From: Bacteroidaceae bacterium
GTDB lineage: Bacteria; Bacteroidota; Bacteroidia; Bacteroidales; Bacteroidaceae
Direction: 5' to 3'
Assembly: GCA_017621515.1 (NCBI GenBank)
Contig: JAGASY010000002.1
Location: 1-40,715, forward strand
DNA: 40,715 nucleotides
The notes under the pieces were generated by a model. That model saw nothing but the letters and a program-made list of their open reading frames with translations, did no database searches and was not told the DNA's origin. Numbering within the stretch: the stretch's first letter is position 1; each line of letters opens with the position of its first letter. This document shows, piece after piece, positions 22,872 through 31,565 of the stretch. The position numbers and the translations under genes were made by a program.

Positions 22872-25784
22872 TTAATAGCCGAAAATCTCTTCTGTGGTCA
22901 CTCTGTGTATGGTACCGATTTTCTCTATCCGTTCCATATCAAGCTCCTTTTCGTCGCCAAGAATCATATATTTATATTTCCTGCCTCGCACGTTCTTCTG
23001 CTGGAAATCCACCACATCGTCAAGTGTCATGTTCTTCACTTGCTCATATATGTCGGCATTGATGTCGTGGTCGAGACCCAACCTACGGGCTTTGAAGAAA
23101 CTGCTCAGCACAGACTGCTTTATCGTGCGCTCGGTGGCAAGACGCTTCAGCAATGCCTCTTTGGCAAGCGGGAAAGCAGTTTCCGACACCGGCATCTGCT
23201 CTATGATGCTGTTGAACACATCTATACAGTCGCCGAGCTTGTCGTTCTGGGAAATGATAAATGTAACGAAACTGTTTGTCTGCCCTTTATGACGGGGTGT
23301 CTGATACCATGCAGACGCACTGTAGGCAAGTCCGCGTGACTCACGAAGCTCCTGAAAGACAATGGAACTCATGTTGTCGCCAAAGTAGGTGTTGAATAGA
23401 TTCATCTGCGGAACCAGTGCAGGGTCATATACTTGTCCGTTATTGGAATACATCTGCATGTAGATGTTCTTGGCCTCGTATGGTGCAAGATAGACCACCG
23501 TCTCCGGAGTTTCCTGCATAGTATAAATCTCATTGCCAGATGCAGACAAAGGTTTCTTTGCCAGCGGATGAATCTTGGCAATGAGTCTTGTCACCTCTTT
23601 TGCCGACTTAGGTCCGTAGTAGATTACGGTTTGCCTGTAGTTTCTCAGATTCTTGATTCTGTCGAGCAAAGACTGCGGAGCGGCGTTCTTCAGTTCTTCG
23701 GCAGACATGATGTTGGTGTAGGCATTCTCCTTTCCGTAAATGCCCCAAGCTCTCAAACGGTAGAAATTGGAGGCTTGCTCCAGCTTCTCCATTTCTCTCT
23801 CCTTCAGTATGTCCGACACATAATTGGCATAGACCGCATCGTCTGCCTTGGCTTCGTTCATCCATTCCTCACAGAGCTTCATCGCCTGCTCCATGTTCTC
23901 CGATAGTCCGGAGACCACGATGCCTGTCCTGTCTTCATCCACATTGATGCTTATGTCACAGGCAATGCGGTAGAGTTCCTTCTGAAGTTCCTCAGCAGAC
24001 ATCTTCTCCGTACCGAGAAAATCCAGATAGCCTGCTGCCACCGACAGCTCACGGTCATTCTTGTCACCATGTTCAAACATATAGGAAATGACAAACAGGT
24101 CGTTACTCGTGTTCTGCTTGTAAAGAAGGTCATGACCGTTTTTCAGGTCGCAGACACTCAGGTCTTTTTTGTAGTCAACGAACACCGGCTGTATCGGCTC
24201 CACGAATGTGGTGGTGATGTTCTTCACAAAGTCGCTCGTCTTGTCACGGTTCATTTCTATAGGAGATATGGCAGGTTTCTCCATCTTCTTCTCGTCCGGA
24301 TCCACCCCTTTGTGCTTATACACACAGGCATAGCCGTCGGTGAGATATTCGGAGGCGAAACGCATAAGGTCGCTCTTGGTAATCTTTCCGAGACGTTCAA
24401 ATTCTTCTACCTTGTCCTTCCATTCTATGCCGTTGATGAAAGCCGATACGAACATACTTGCTCTGTCCTCGTTGCTTTCCAGCTCTTTCATGTAATCCAG
24501 CTTCATATTGTTGACAATGGCTTCGAGCAGAGCCTCATCGAAATCGCCTTTCGCAATCTTGCGTATCTCTCCGAGCATAAGGTCGCGAGCTTCTTCAAGC
24601 GTCTGTCCTTCCTTCGGATAGGCAAGAGCCAGAAACATGGAATAGTCGCTCAGTCCGTAGTCGAAAGCCCCCGATGCCAGCACTTTCTGCTGCTGATTGA
24701 GATTGAGGTCGAAAAGTCCCGCTTTGTTGTTGCTGACAAGCTGTGAGACAATCTTCAGAAAGTCGTAGTCCTTGGACTTTTCTCCGGGGAATCTCCATCC
24801 AAGCACCACAATGTCCGCTTCCGGACCATAGACATCCTTATATTGTGGCGAAGTCATGGGTTCCTCCTTGCTGAGATTGAGCACAGGCAGTTGCGGATTC
24901 GGCTGCCAGTCACCAAAATATTTGTCTATGACTGCCACAGCCTCGTCCATATCGAAATCGCCACTCATGCAGACAGCGGTGTTGTTGGGCACATACCACT
25001 GCTTGTAGTAGTTCTTGATATTCGTGATAGAAGGGTTCTTCAGTTGCTCCTGCGTACCGAGCACCGTCTGTGTGCCGTAAGGATGATGAGGGAACAGCAT
25101 GGACATGATGCCATGAATGAACTTGTCCTGATCGCGGGTGAGCGATATGTTCTTCTCCTCATAAACAGCCTCCAGTTCGGTATGGAATCCTCGTATGACG
25201 TTATCCTTGAAACGGTCGGCTTGAATCTTCGCCCAGTTGTCCAGTTCATTGGAAGGAATATCTTCCGTATAGCAAGTGACATCTTCACTCGTGTATGCAT
25301 TGGTACCGTTGGCTCCGATGTGCGCCATAAGCTTGTCATATTCATTGGCAATGGAATATTTGGAAGCCTCGTAGGACAAACTGTCGATGTGATGATACAT
25401 GGCCACCCTCTCCAGAGAGTCGGTCATGTGTCTGTATCTCTCAAAACACACCTCGATACTGTCCAGCAAAGGCTTCTCCGCCTCATAGTTCCATGTGCCG
25501 AAAGAGCTTGTCCCCTTAAACATAAGGTGCTCAAAATAATGTGCAAGCCCGGTGGTTTCGGCCGGGTCGTTCTTTCCGCCGACACGCACAGCGATATAGG
25601 TCTGTATGCGCGGCTGATCTTTGTTGACGGTAAGATAGATTTTCAGTCCGTTGTCAAGCGTATAGATACGCGCCTTCAGCGGATCGCCCTCCACCGTTTC
25701 ATACTTGTACTGCTTCTGTGCAGTTGCTGCCGTTGCTGTCAGCAGCATTGCGGCAGACACCAACAATAGTTTTAAGTGTCTCAT
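22872..25784 (-). CDS. Periplasmic M16 family zinc protease
   Basis: The 970-residue protein starts with a signal peptide (cleavage near ATAQ, residue 23). The inverted zinc motif HYFEH gives ligands His82 and His86 and catalytic Glu85, and a downstream Glu ligand is expected in ELEAVYEEKNIS. The length fits a full two-halves pitrilysin-like M16 enzyme: an active N-terminal half, a linker, and an inactive C-terminal half (about 530-960) with GLAYSASAWYQTPRHKGQ near 825. Such proteases degrade small proteins and peptides in a closed chamber. It lies 30 bp after the DUF4954 gene on the same strand and is probably co-transcribed with it. Confidence 0.92.
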   Translation of the reverse strand: MRHLKLLLVSAAMLLTATAATAQKQYKYETVEGDPLKARIYTLDNGLKIYLTVNKDQPRIQTYIAVRVGGKNDPAETTGLAHYFEHLMFKGTSSFGTWNYEAEKPLLDSIEVCFERYRHMTDSLERVAMYHHIDSLSYEASKYSIANEYDKLMAHIGANGTNAYTSEDVTCYTEDIPSNELDNWAKIQADRFKDNVIRGFHTELEAVYEEKNISLTRDQDKFIHGIMSMLFPHHPYGTQTVLGTQEQLKNPSITNIKNYYKQWYVPNNTAVCMSGDFDMDEAVAVIDKYFGDWQPNPQLPVLNLSKEEPMTSPQYKDVYGPEADIVVLGWRFPGEKSKDYDFLKIVSQLVSNNKAGLFDLNLNQQQKVLASGAFDYGLSDYSMFLALAYPKEGQTLEEARDLMLGEIRKIAKGDFDEALLEAIVNNMKLDYMKELESNEDRASMFVSAFINGIEWKDKVEEFERLGKITKSDLMRFASEYLTDGYACVYKHKGVDPDEKKMEKPAISPIEMNRDKTSDFVKNITTTFVEPIQPVFVDYKKDLSVCDLKNGHDLLYKQNTSNDLFVISYMFEHGDKNDRELSVAAGYLDFLGTEKMSAEELQKELYRIACDISINVDEDRTGIVVSGLSENMEQAMKLCEEWMNEAKADDAVYANYVSDILKEREMEKLEQASNFYRLRAWGIYGKENAYTNIMSAEELKNAAPQSLLDRIKNLRNYRQTVIYYGPKSAKEVTRLIAKIHPLAKKPLSASGNEIYTMQETPETVVYLAPYEAKNIYMQMYSNNGQVYDPALVPQMNLFNTYFGDNMSSIVFQELRESRGLAYSASAWYQTPRHKGQTNSFVTFIISQNDKLGDCIDVFNSIIEQMPVSETAFPLAKEALLKRLATERTIKQSVLSSFFKARRLGLDHDINADIYEQVKNMTLDDVVDFQQKNVRGRKYKYMILGDEKELDMERIEKIGTIHRVTTEEIFGY

Positions 25785-25814
25785 TTTCTTTAATATTTTG
25801 TTTTATGTTCATTG

Positions 25815-27635
25815 CTATTTCACTTCATCCATGAAGTCTCTCAACTGCTGTTCCTCCACATCCCCAAGTGCATATTCTTTTTCCGCATCGTCGCGCACCA
25901 TCTTGAGCCACCACGCGTATGCTTCCTCCGCACTCTGTCGCCAATGATTCGGGTCGGCGACACCGCCCTCTTCATCTCCGTTCATAAGTGTAAGCGCGTA
26001 TGCAAGCGCATTCTGTCCGTATTCGGTGTTGATGCCCTGCAACACGGCTACTGCTTCATCGGATGTGACAATGTTCCCTTCAGCTATATCGCGTACAAGA
26101 GCGGCAATCTCTTCTTCCGGTGCCACCATGCCTCCAAGGTCAATCCATCCTGCAGGCGAACATGCGGCATAGTTCAGATACTCGCCATTGTCACCGACAC
26201 GATTGCCCGAAGCACCGGCATATTCAGTCAGAACGGTATGCAGGAACAGCCGCAATGCGATGTCATAGAAGTTCAGTCCGCGTATCAATGCCGTATGCTT
26301 GATATAGCAGTTCTCATACTCATATTCTTCTACATCCTCCCCCTGCTGCACCATCAGGCTCTGAAGCAACTGAATGCCCTCTGCGACAGCCTGCACAGTA
26401 TGAGGGTCGGGAAACGAATAGGTGATAATGTCACGACGTGCGGACAGCGGACGCATGTCCCGTCTGCCCCATTTTCTCACGTCCCGCCATGTACCCACGG
26501 TTTTGAGATTGACTCCGGGCACAATATATGTCTTCTCTCCCTGCGCAATGATGTACGAGAATGGCAGATTCGGAATGTTCGGATGTTGCGTGACCTTTCC
26601 CATGACCATAGAGAACGTGCCGATATGGGCAGGCCACAAGATGTGGCATCCCGATGCGGTCTTCGCTCCACGCTCAAGTATGCCCCAGTGTATCGGTCCC
26701 ATCTTATAGGCATGGTTGCTCTGATTGGTGGCAGAACCGGCATTATAGAAAGAGAATTGTCCGCCAATCAGCAAGGTCGATTTGTGATGCGAAGTGGAAA
26801 AAGGCCCGCAGAATGCCGCACATGCCTCGCCGTTGTCCATGTAGGAGTTGGCAAAGAAGAGCGAACTCTCGGCAGAGAATCCCTTCCCGATGTGGACAGA
26901 TTCGCCTACGAAACAGTTGTCAACCTTTGCGCCGTCTGTAATAGTCGCGCCGCAAGCCACCACCGTATTCTCCACAATGACATCCGGTCCGATATAGGTC
27001 GGTGAGTCTTCCGTGCTCAATATCGTGACACTATTCAGTCTGCCGGCACCCACAATCTCACATGCCTGCCCTATCATGACATTATTTATCTCCCGAGTGT
27101 GCGCTATCCGTGTGTTACGTCCTATGATGCCATACTCTACAGGAGAATGTGCCGCCACCTCGTCAAGAGCCATCTTCCTGACACACTCATGACCAATCAT
27201 GAGCGCGGCAAGCTGTGCGGTCAGCTTATCATAGACCACCACATTGCCATCTCCGCCCTCGTTGAGCACAGAAATCACATTGCCGTTCCCGAAATCCGGC
27301 ATCCCCTGTGTGGATATAGTGCCCACATCGGCGATATAGCAGCCTTCGCCCACCTCATATCCAGAGATATATCCCCGGACATTCTCTATCAGGCATCGGT
27401 CGCCGACTCTGACATTCCGCAACACGGCATTCTTGATGCCGCAGCGTTTCGAGAACCCGTCTTCAATCTTCACAATCCCATAGAGAGAACCTATCTCCAC
27501 GTGTCCATAGAAATCCACATTTCTCACAGACTCAGCCCGGAAATCGTCTTCCGACACTAATACCTCAGCCCAGTCTTCAGCCGTACAACCCTGTTCCTCA
27601 AGAACAGAAATCTCAATATCCGTCAAATTGCGCAT
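25815..27635 (-). CDS. DUF4954 family protein (left-handed beta-helix)
   Basis: This 606-residue cytosolic protein starts at the ATG at 27635 (MRNLTDIEISVLEEQGC); the in-frame upstream extension begins at TTG and is hydrophobic without support. The first 400 residues contain many hexapeptide-like turns (for example VRNVDFYGHVEIGSLYGIVKIEDG and VIVENTVVACGATITDGAKVDNCFVGESVHIGKG) typical of left-handed beta-helix transferases. The C-terminal part (about 400-606) is helical. DUF4954 is widespread in Bacteroidota with no established role in my knowledge; the fold resembles nucleotide-sugar acyl- or uridyltransferases. The M16 gene follows by 30 bp, and hflX lies upstream on the same strand. Confidence 0.82.
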   Translation of the reverse strand: MRNLTDIEISVLEEQGCTAEDWAEVLVSEDDFRAESVRNVDFYGHVEIGSLYGIVKIEDGFSKRCGIKNAVLRNVRVGDRCLIENVRGYISGYEVGEGCYIADVGTISTQGMPDFGNGNVISVLNEGGDGNVVVYDKLTAQLAALMIGHECVRKMALDEVAAHSPVEYGIIGRNTRIAHTREINNVMIGQACEIVGAGRLNSVTILSTEDSPTYIGPDVIVENTVVACGATITDGAKVDNCFVGESVHIGKGFSAESSLFFANSYMDNGEACAAFCGPFSTSHHKSTLLIGGQFSFYNAGSATNQSNHAYKMGPIHWGILERGAKTASGCHILWPAHIGTFSMVMGKVTQHPNIPNLPFSYIIAQGEKTYIVPGVNLKTVGTWRDVRKWGRRDMRPLSARRDIITYSFPDPHTVQAVAEGIQLLQSLMVQQGEDVEEYEYENCYIKHTALIRGLNFYDIALRLFLHTVLTEYAGASGNRVGDNGEYLNYAACSPAGWIDLGGMVAPEEEIAALVRDIAEGNIVTSDEAVAVLQGINTEYGQNALAYALTLMNGDEEGGVADPNHWRQSAEEAYAWWLKMVRDDAEKEYALGDVEEQQLRDFMDEVK

Positions 27636-27680
27636 ACGACAATGGAATAAAATTATAATAAACCGAACAGCTACAAATAA

Positions 27681-27731
27681 TGGGACAACCGCGAAGAACA
27701 AAAAGCATGTTCATTCTTCTGCATTGTCCCA
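27681..27731 (-). other. Imperfect long hairpin between hflX and the DUF4954 gene
   Basis: TGGGACAA (27681-27688) pairs with 27724-27731 and GAAGAA (27693-27698) with 27714-27719, with an internal mismatch loop. It may terminate hflX transcription, but there is no clean T-run. Confidence 0.5.
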
Positions 27732-27758
27732 TCAATCTTTCATCTGTCTTCAAAAGAT

Positions 27759-29063
27759 TCAATACGCATTCCCGTCAGCATCATAGTTCTGAAACAGGAA
27801 GTCGTTGTAAGGATATTTCTGCACATGAAGCTCCTTCACCTTCTTATACAAACGCTCCTTCAGCTCCGGAATGTTCGTGAGCTTGGCGGCCGAGATAAAG
27901 AAGCAGTCATCGCCCAGCTTTGCCATCCATGTGCGCATAAGTTCATCGAGAGTGATATTCTCCTTCGTGCGCGGAGTCAAATCGTCTGCCTCCTTCTCCA
28001 CCCATGTGTAGGCATCAATCTTATTGAAAATCACCATACCCGGCTTGTCGCCCGCACCGAGGTCTGCCAACGTCTTCTCTACAACCTGTATCTGCTCCTC
28101 AAAATCGGGGTGAGAAATATCGACCACATGCAACAGCAGATCCGCCTCACGCACTTCGTCAAGCGTCGATTTGAAGGAATCGACAAGGTCTGTCGGCAGT
28201 TTGCGGATAAATCCAACCGTGTCGCTCAACAGGAACGGCAGATTCTCTATAATCACCTTTCGCACCGTCGTGTCGAGAGTGGCGAAAAGCTTGTTCTCCG
28301 CAAACACTTCGCTCTTTGCAAGCAGGTTCATCAGCGTTGATTTCCCTACATTGGTATATCCCACCAAAGCCACACGAATCAGATGCCCTCTGTTCTTGCG
28401 CTGGGTGGTCTTCTGCGTGTCTATCTCCTTCAGACGCTCTTTGAGCAGTGCCATACGTCCGCGAATGATTCGCTGGTCCATTTCGAGCTGAGTCTCACCC
28501 GGACCTCTCAGACCAACACTTCCTCCGCGCTGACGCTCCAAGTGCGTCCAGAGCCTTGTCAGACGCGGAAGCATGTATTTATACTGTGCCAGCTCCACCT
28601 GTGTCTTGGCTGCGGCAGTCTGCGCCCGCATGGCAAAAATATCCAGAATGAGCGATGTGCGGTCAAGAATCTTCACCTGCAAAACCTTCTCTATATTCCT
28701 AATCTGTTTGGCAGACAACTCGTCATCGAAAATGACCATTCCCACAGTCTCGGGAATATCCATCTCTTTCGGATCTGTTATACCAAGCTCATAATACCGG
28801 TCGCGCGCCTCATCCGCTGCATCCTCCTGCGCCTTTATGTACTGACTTATCTCTTCCAGCTTTCCGCTTCCGATATATGTCACACTGCTCGGCCCCGCAA
28901 CCCGCTGCGTGTATCTCTTCACCACCTTCGCTCCGGCAGTCTCTGCAAGGAACTCCAGTTCATCAAGATATTCATTGGTCTTCCTCTCGCTCTGTTGAGG
29001 AGTTATCAGACCGACAATCACAGCTGTTTCTACTTTTACTTCTGATATGACAAATTCTTTCAT
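27759..29063 (-). CDS. hflX: Ribosome-associated GTPase HflX
   Basis: This 434-residue GTPase binds ribosomes and helps recycle stalled or stress-damaged ones. The N-terminal HflX domain (AVIVGLITPQQSE at about 14-26, then VTYIGSGKLEEI) is followed by GLRGPGETQLEMDQR (about 184-198). The G domain has G1 GYTNVGKST (235-243), G3 DTVGF (281-285) and NKID. The ATG at 29063 is preferred over one at 29153 because it gives the usual MKEFVISEVKVETAVIVG start and because a -7 box sits at 29085-29092. Repeat copy D ends about 160 bp upstream of the promoter. Confidence 0.93.
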   Translation of the reverse strand: MKEFVISEVKVETAVIVGLITPQQSERKTNEYLDELEFLAETAGAKVVKRYTQRVAGPSSVTYIGSGKLEEISQYIKAQEDAADEARDRYYELGITDPKEMDIPETVGMVIFDDELSAKQIRNIEKVLQVKILDRTSLILDIFAMRAQTAAAKTQVELAQYKYMLPRLTRLWTHLERQRGGSVGLRGPGETQLEMDQRIIRGRMALLKERLKEIDTQKTTQRKNRGHLIRVALVGYTNVGKSTLMNLLAKSEVFAENKLFATLDTTVRKVIIENLPFLLSDTVGFIRKLPTDLVDSFKSTLDEVREADLLLHVVDISHPDFEEQIQVVEKTLADLGAGDKPGMVIFNKIDAYTWVEKEADDLTPRTKENITLDELMRTWMAKLGDDCFFISAAKLTNIPELKERLYKKVKELHVQKYPYNDFLFQNYDADGNAY

Positions 29064-29084
29064 CTTATGATATGTTTCCGTGGA

Positions 29085-29092
29085 CAAAGATA
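29085..29092 (-). promoter_or_regulatory. Putative -7 box for hflX
   Basis: The minus strand reads TATCTTTG, matching TAnnTTTG, 21 bp before the preferred ATG. No exact -33 TTG was found. Confidence 0.6.
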
Positions 29093-29611
29093 CATCATAA
29101 AAAACAAAAAAGTAAGATACTGTGCAAGATTTTAGAGACGGATTGAATTTCATTCAACATATTCGCAAAGTATTCCTGTCCGTGCGAGAGTTTTTCATGT
29201 GTATGAGTAGGATGTATTCGATTGTTTTTAAGTGCAGTTGCAACGAAGGAGTCTGTGAATGCATTCACTCAATCGCTTTGAAAAGTCCTCATAACAAAAT
29301 TTTTTATATATAAATTTTAACAATTTTATTTTCTGACAAAATGAGATTGATTTCAACTGTTTGGGTCTCAAAATGCAGATTTTGTGTCGAAACACTATCT
29401 TTTTGATTTTCCCAAATGTTAAAATTTCAAGCCCTCTGGAACGCTCCAAAATGAAGCGAACTGAACTTTTATCGAAGAATGGGGATTCTATGCGTATTTT
29501 CAAAAGCCTCCGAGAATTGTGAAATAGTGTTTCATTTTGGAGCGGTTCTTTTACATTTATTTATCCCCGGCGAAGAGTTTCTGAAAAAAAAGTACTAAGT
29601 TTTCAAATTTC

Positions 29612-29731
29612 CAGCGCACTGTTTTTTTCTTCGCAGCGCACTGCAATTTTATTTGCAGCGCAGTGGAATTTCTTTTACTGTGCGCTGAAAAAATAAAAAC
29701 AGCGCGCTGAAAATAAAATTGCAGTGGGAAG
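29612..29731 (-). repeat. 22-bp-period array in copy D (6 units)
   Basis: Units start at 29612, 29634, 29656, 29678, 29700 and 29722, all 22 bp apart. On the plus strand they read CAGCGCACTG, CAGCGCACTG, CAGCGCAGTG, CTGTGCGCTG, CAGCGCGCTG and the degenerate CAGTGGGAAG. Spacers bear no clear resemblance to those of B and C beyond A/T richness. Confidence 0.88.
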
Positions 29732-29895
29732 CAGAAAAAAAGACAGTTCGCTTCGGACAAAATGTTAAGAAGTGTGTAATTCTCGGCTTTGGAAGTGTGT
29801 CTGAACAGAAACTTAAAAGTGAGCGATTTTTTGAGGACATTTGAGTACGGAAACGGCGGATTTAATTGTAAGATGTTAATAATCAAAAGATTACT

Positions 29896-29949
29896 AAAAT
29901 ACTCAGAATTTTCAAAAAATTGCGTCCAGTACGTTTTTTTGAGTATTTT
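29896..29949 (-). other. Conserved hairpin in repeat copy D with compensatory change
   Basis: AAAATACTC (29896-29904) pairs with GAGTATTTT (29941-29949). Relative to copies B and C both arms changed together (G-C to A-T), while the stem interior has gained a bulge. Confidence 0.75.
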
Positions 29950-30117
29950 GAATAAAATTATATCTTACTGATTATCAGAAACTTATCTCTATAATAAATT
30001 TTTCGCCTCTTCGTCCCTTGTAAAAATTCGCTCGAAGTGTTAAATTTTCATTTTGGGCGAAAATATCATTTTGTCATTTAAAAAAGTAGCAATTTAGTGC
30101 GATTCATGCGGTTGTCT

Positions 30118-30290
30118 CCGACAGATTCCTCCGTCGCAAGCTCCCCAATTGCTCCTATTCCGCAATTGCCCCTAACAGGGGAGGAGCCTATATACCTATC
30201 CCTGAAAAGACTATGATGTGGATGTATGGCACTGACAACCAACATAGTAACTCATTTGATACACGGAGGAGTCTGTGAAAGCTCATAAAC
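30118..30290. other. Segment bounded by facing element ends, with small hairpins
   Basis: After the end of copy D (CCGACAGATTCCTCC) comes about 140 bp and then an inverted end, CGGAGGAGTCTGTGAA, near 30265-30280. Inside are two hairpins: CAATTGC (30146-30152) with GCAATTG (30162-30168), and CCCCT (30169-30173) with AGGGG (30177-30181). No open frame is supported here. Nothing else was seen up to the AraC stop at 30443. Confidence 0.6.
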
Positions 30291-30442
30291 CTCCACCAAA
30301 CAACGTACTAACTCTGAACATCTTCCTTATTTTCTTATTGCCTTCTGTAAATTGTATGCACGGCAATTCTCTCTTTTTGCGCTTTTCCTTCTTCATATTG
30401 GGCAAGATGCTGGAGGACAGATTTATTGAGCCTTCTAATTTG

Positions 30443-31345
30443 TTATTGGTTGCGCATTTCACGGTATTTTTTGGGAGACATGCCGAGGTGAGTCTTTACA
30501 TATTTTCCGAAAAATGAGGGATTAGGGAACTTGAAATAGTTGGATATTTCCTTTATCGACATGTCGGAGTTTTTCAGCTTATATTTTATTAGTTCCGTGG
30601 CATGTGCCTGTATTATCTCCAGAGGCACTTTTCCGCTTACATTCTTTACGATTTTTGACAGATACTTGGGTGAGTAATACAACAGGTCTGCATAGTATGA
30701 TACGGAACGGTGGGTTCCGTCATCCGCTGTAACCTTTTCGATGAACTTCTTGAATATATAGTCAGACTGTTTGAGGTCGTTCTTGATGGCTCTTTTGTTG
30801 TCTGGAATCCAGCTGTTCACTTCGCGCAGTATTTCACAAAACATGGCATAGAAGATATGTCGTATGATTTCCCTGTTATATTCGTTACTCTCTTCTTTTA
30901 TCTTGGCATTCAGCAGTTGAGAGTAAAGACTGAATGTGAGATGTTTATTTTGGTCTGCATATCTTATAGGATTGCTGTAGATATACATTGCAATGTCCCA
31001 AAGGTCTTTCTGGAATTTGAATATGTTTCTTGTGAAATTGTGCGAGAAGACAATGATATCTACAATAAAATCCTCGGAACTTTGAACGTTTTTGAGCAAT
31101 GTATTTGGCAGAATCATTGCCAGATTTCCTTTTTCCCAGTTGTATATCTTGTCGTTCAGCTCTATCTGCATGTGCCCATTGGAGCAAAAAGCAATGATGA
31201 GACAGTCCAGTCTGATTGTCTCTTCATTGTATGGCATGTGCTTAAGATTTCTAATGACCACAAAGTCGTCATCTTTGTAATCGATGTCATATTTGATAAA
31301 GCTGAAATCTTTTATGCCGACATTTCTATAATATTCATTTTTCAT
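30443..31345 (-). CDS. AraC-family transcriptional regulator
   Basis: The 300-residue cytosolic regulator has an N-terminal cupin-like ligand domain (about 20-130) and a C-terminal pair of helix-turn-helix motifs (about 205-300). The first HTH is VSYYADLLYYSPKYLSKIVK; the second leads to FFGKYVKTHLGMSPKKYREM. The ATG at 31345 follows an AAAGGA site and is preferred over an in-frame TTG at 31372. It is transcribed away from the RND efflux operon, whose promoter lies 160 bp from its start, so local control of the pump is likely but inferred. Its A/T-rich codon use differs from the GC-richer genes before the repeat. Confidence 0.88.
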   Translation of the reverse strand: MKNEYYRNVGIKDFSFIKYDIDYKDDDFVVIRNLKHMPYNEETIRLDCLIIAFCSNGHMQIELNDKIYNWEKGNLAMILPNTLLKNVQSSEDFIVDIIVFSHNFTRNIFKFQKDLWDIAMYIYSNPIRYADQNKHLTFSLYSQLLNAKIKEESNEYNREIIRHIFYAMFCEILREVNSWIPDNKRAIKNDLKQSDYIFKKFIEKVTADDGTHRSVSYYADLLYYSPKYLSKIVKNVSGKVPLEIIQAHATELIKYKLKNSDMSIKEISNYFKFPNPSFFGKYVKTHLGMSPKKYREMRNQ

Positions 31346-31507
31346 ATCCTTTTTTTCTTTTTTCGATTGCAAAAATGCTAAATAATTATAGAATAATTGT
31401 TGTCTATTCTTCTTCTTTTATGTTCAGAAAGCCCACTGTGTGCGCTATAATAATATATAAAATTTGCAAAAAGGAAAAATAGAACATTTTGTGAAGAATA
31501 TATAACA

Positions 31508-31537
31508 TTGTTGGCATGTTTTTTTCTTCTATCTTTG
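31508..31537 (+). promoter_or_regulatory. Full-consensus promoter of the RND efflux operon
   Basis: TTG at 31508-31510, exactly 19 bp, then TATCTTTG at 31530-31537. The predicted start is near 31544, about 22 nt before the ATG. Confidence 0.85.
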
Positions 31538-31565
31538 CACTGTTTTTTTTACAAATAGACTATTT

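Larger units (their letters stand above)
29248..30131 (-). repeat. Dispersed 0.9-kb repeat element, copy D (complete, inverted)
   Basis: This complete element is in reverse orientation between the 3' end of the AraC gene and the promoter of hflX. One end is GGAGTCTGTGAA from 29248, and the other, read inverted, is GAATCTGTCGGAGACAACC ending near 30131. Core at 29411-29456, array at 29612-29731, hairpin at 29896-29949 and left block at 30029-30079 appear in the expected mirrored order. It is the most diverged complete copy: its array spacers differ from those of B and C, yet unit spacing is unchanged. Open frames at 29228-29503 and 29557-29886 are repeat-derived and not supported as genes. Confidence 0.87.

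Noticed and set aside
22698..23339. 213-codon plus-strand frame over the end of the M16 gene
   Set aside because: It runs antisense through the M16 coding region and its terminator and looks like a mirror frame of that gene.
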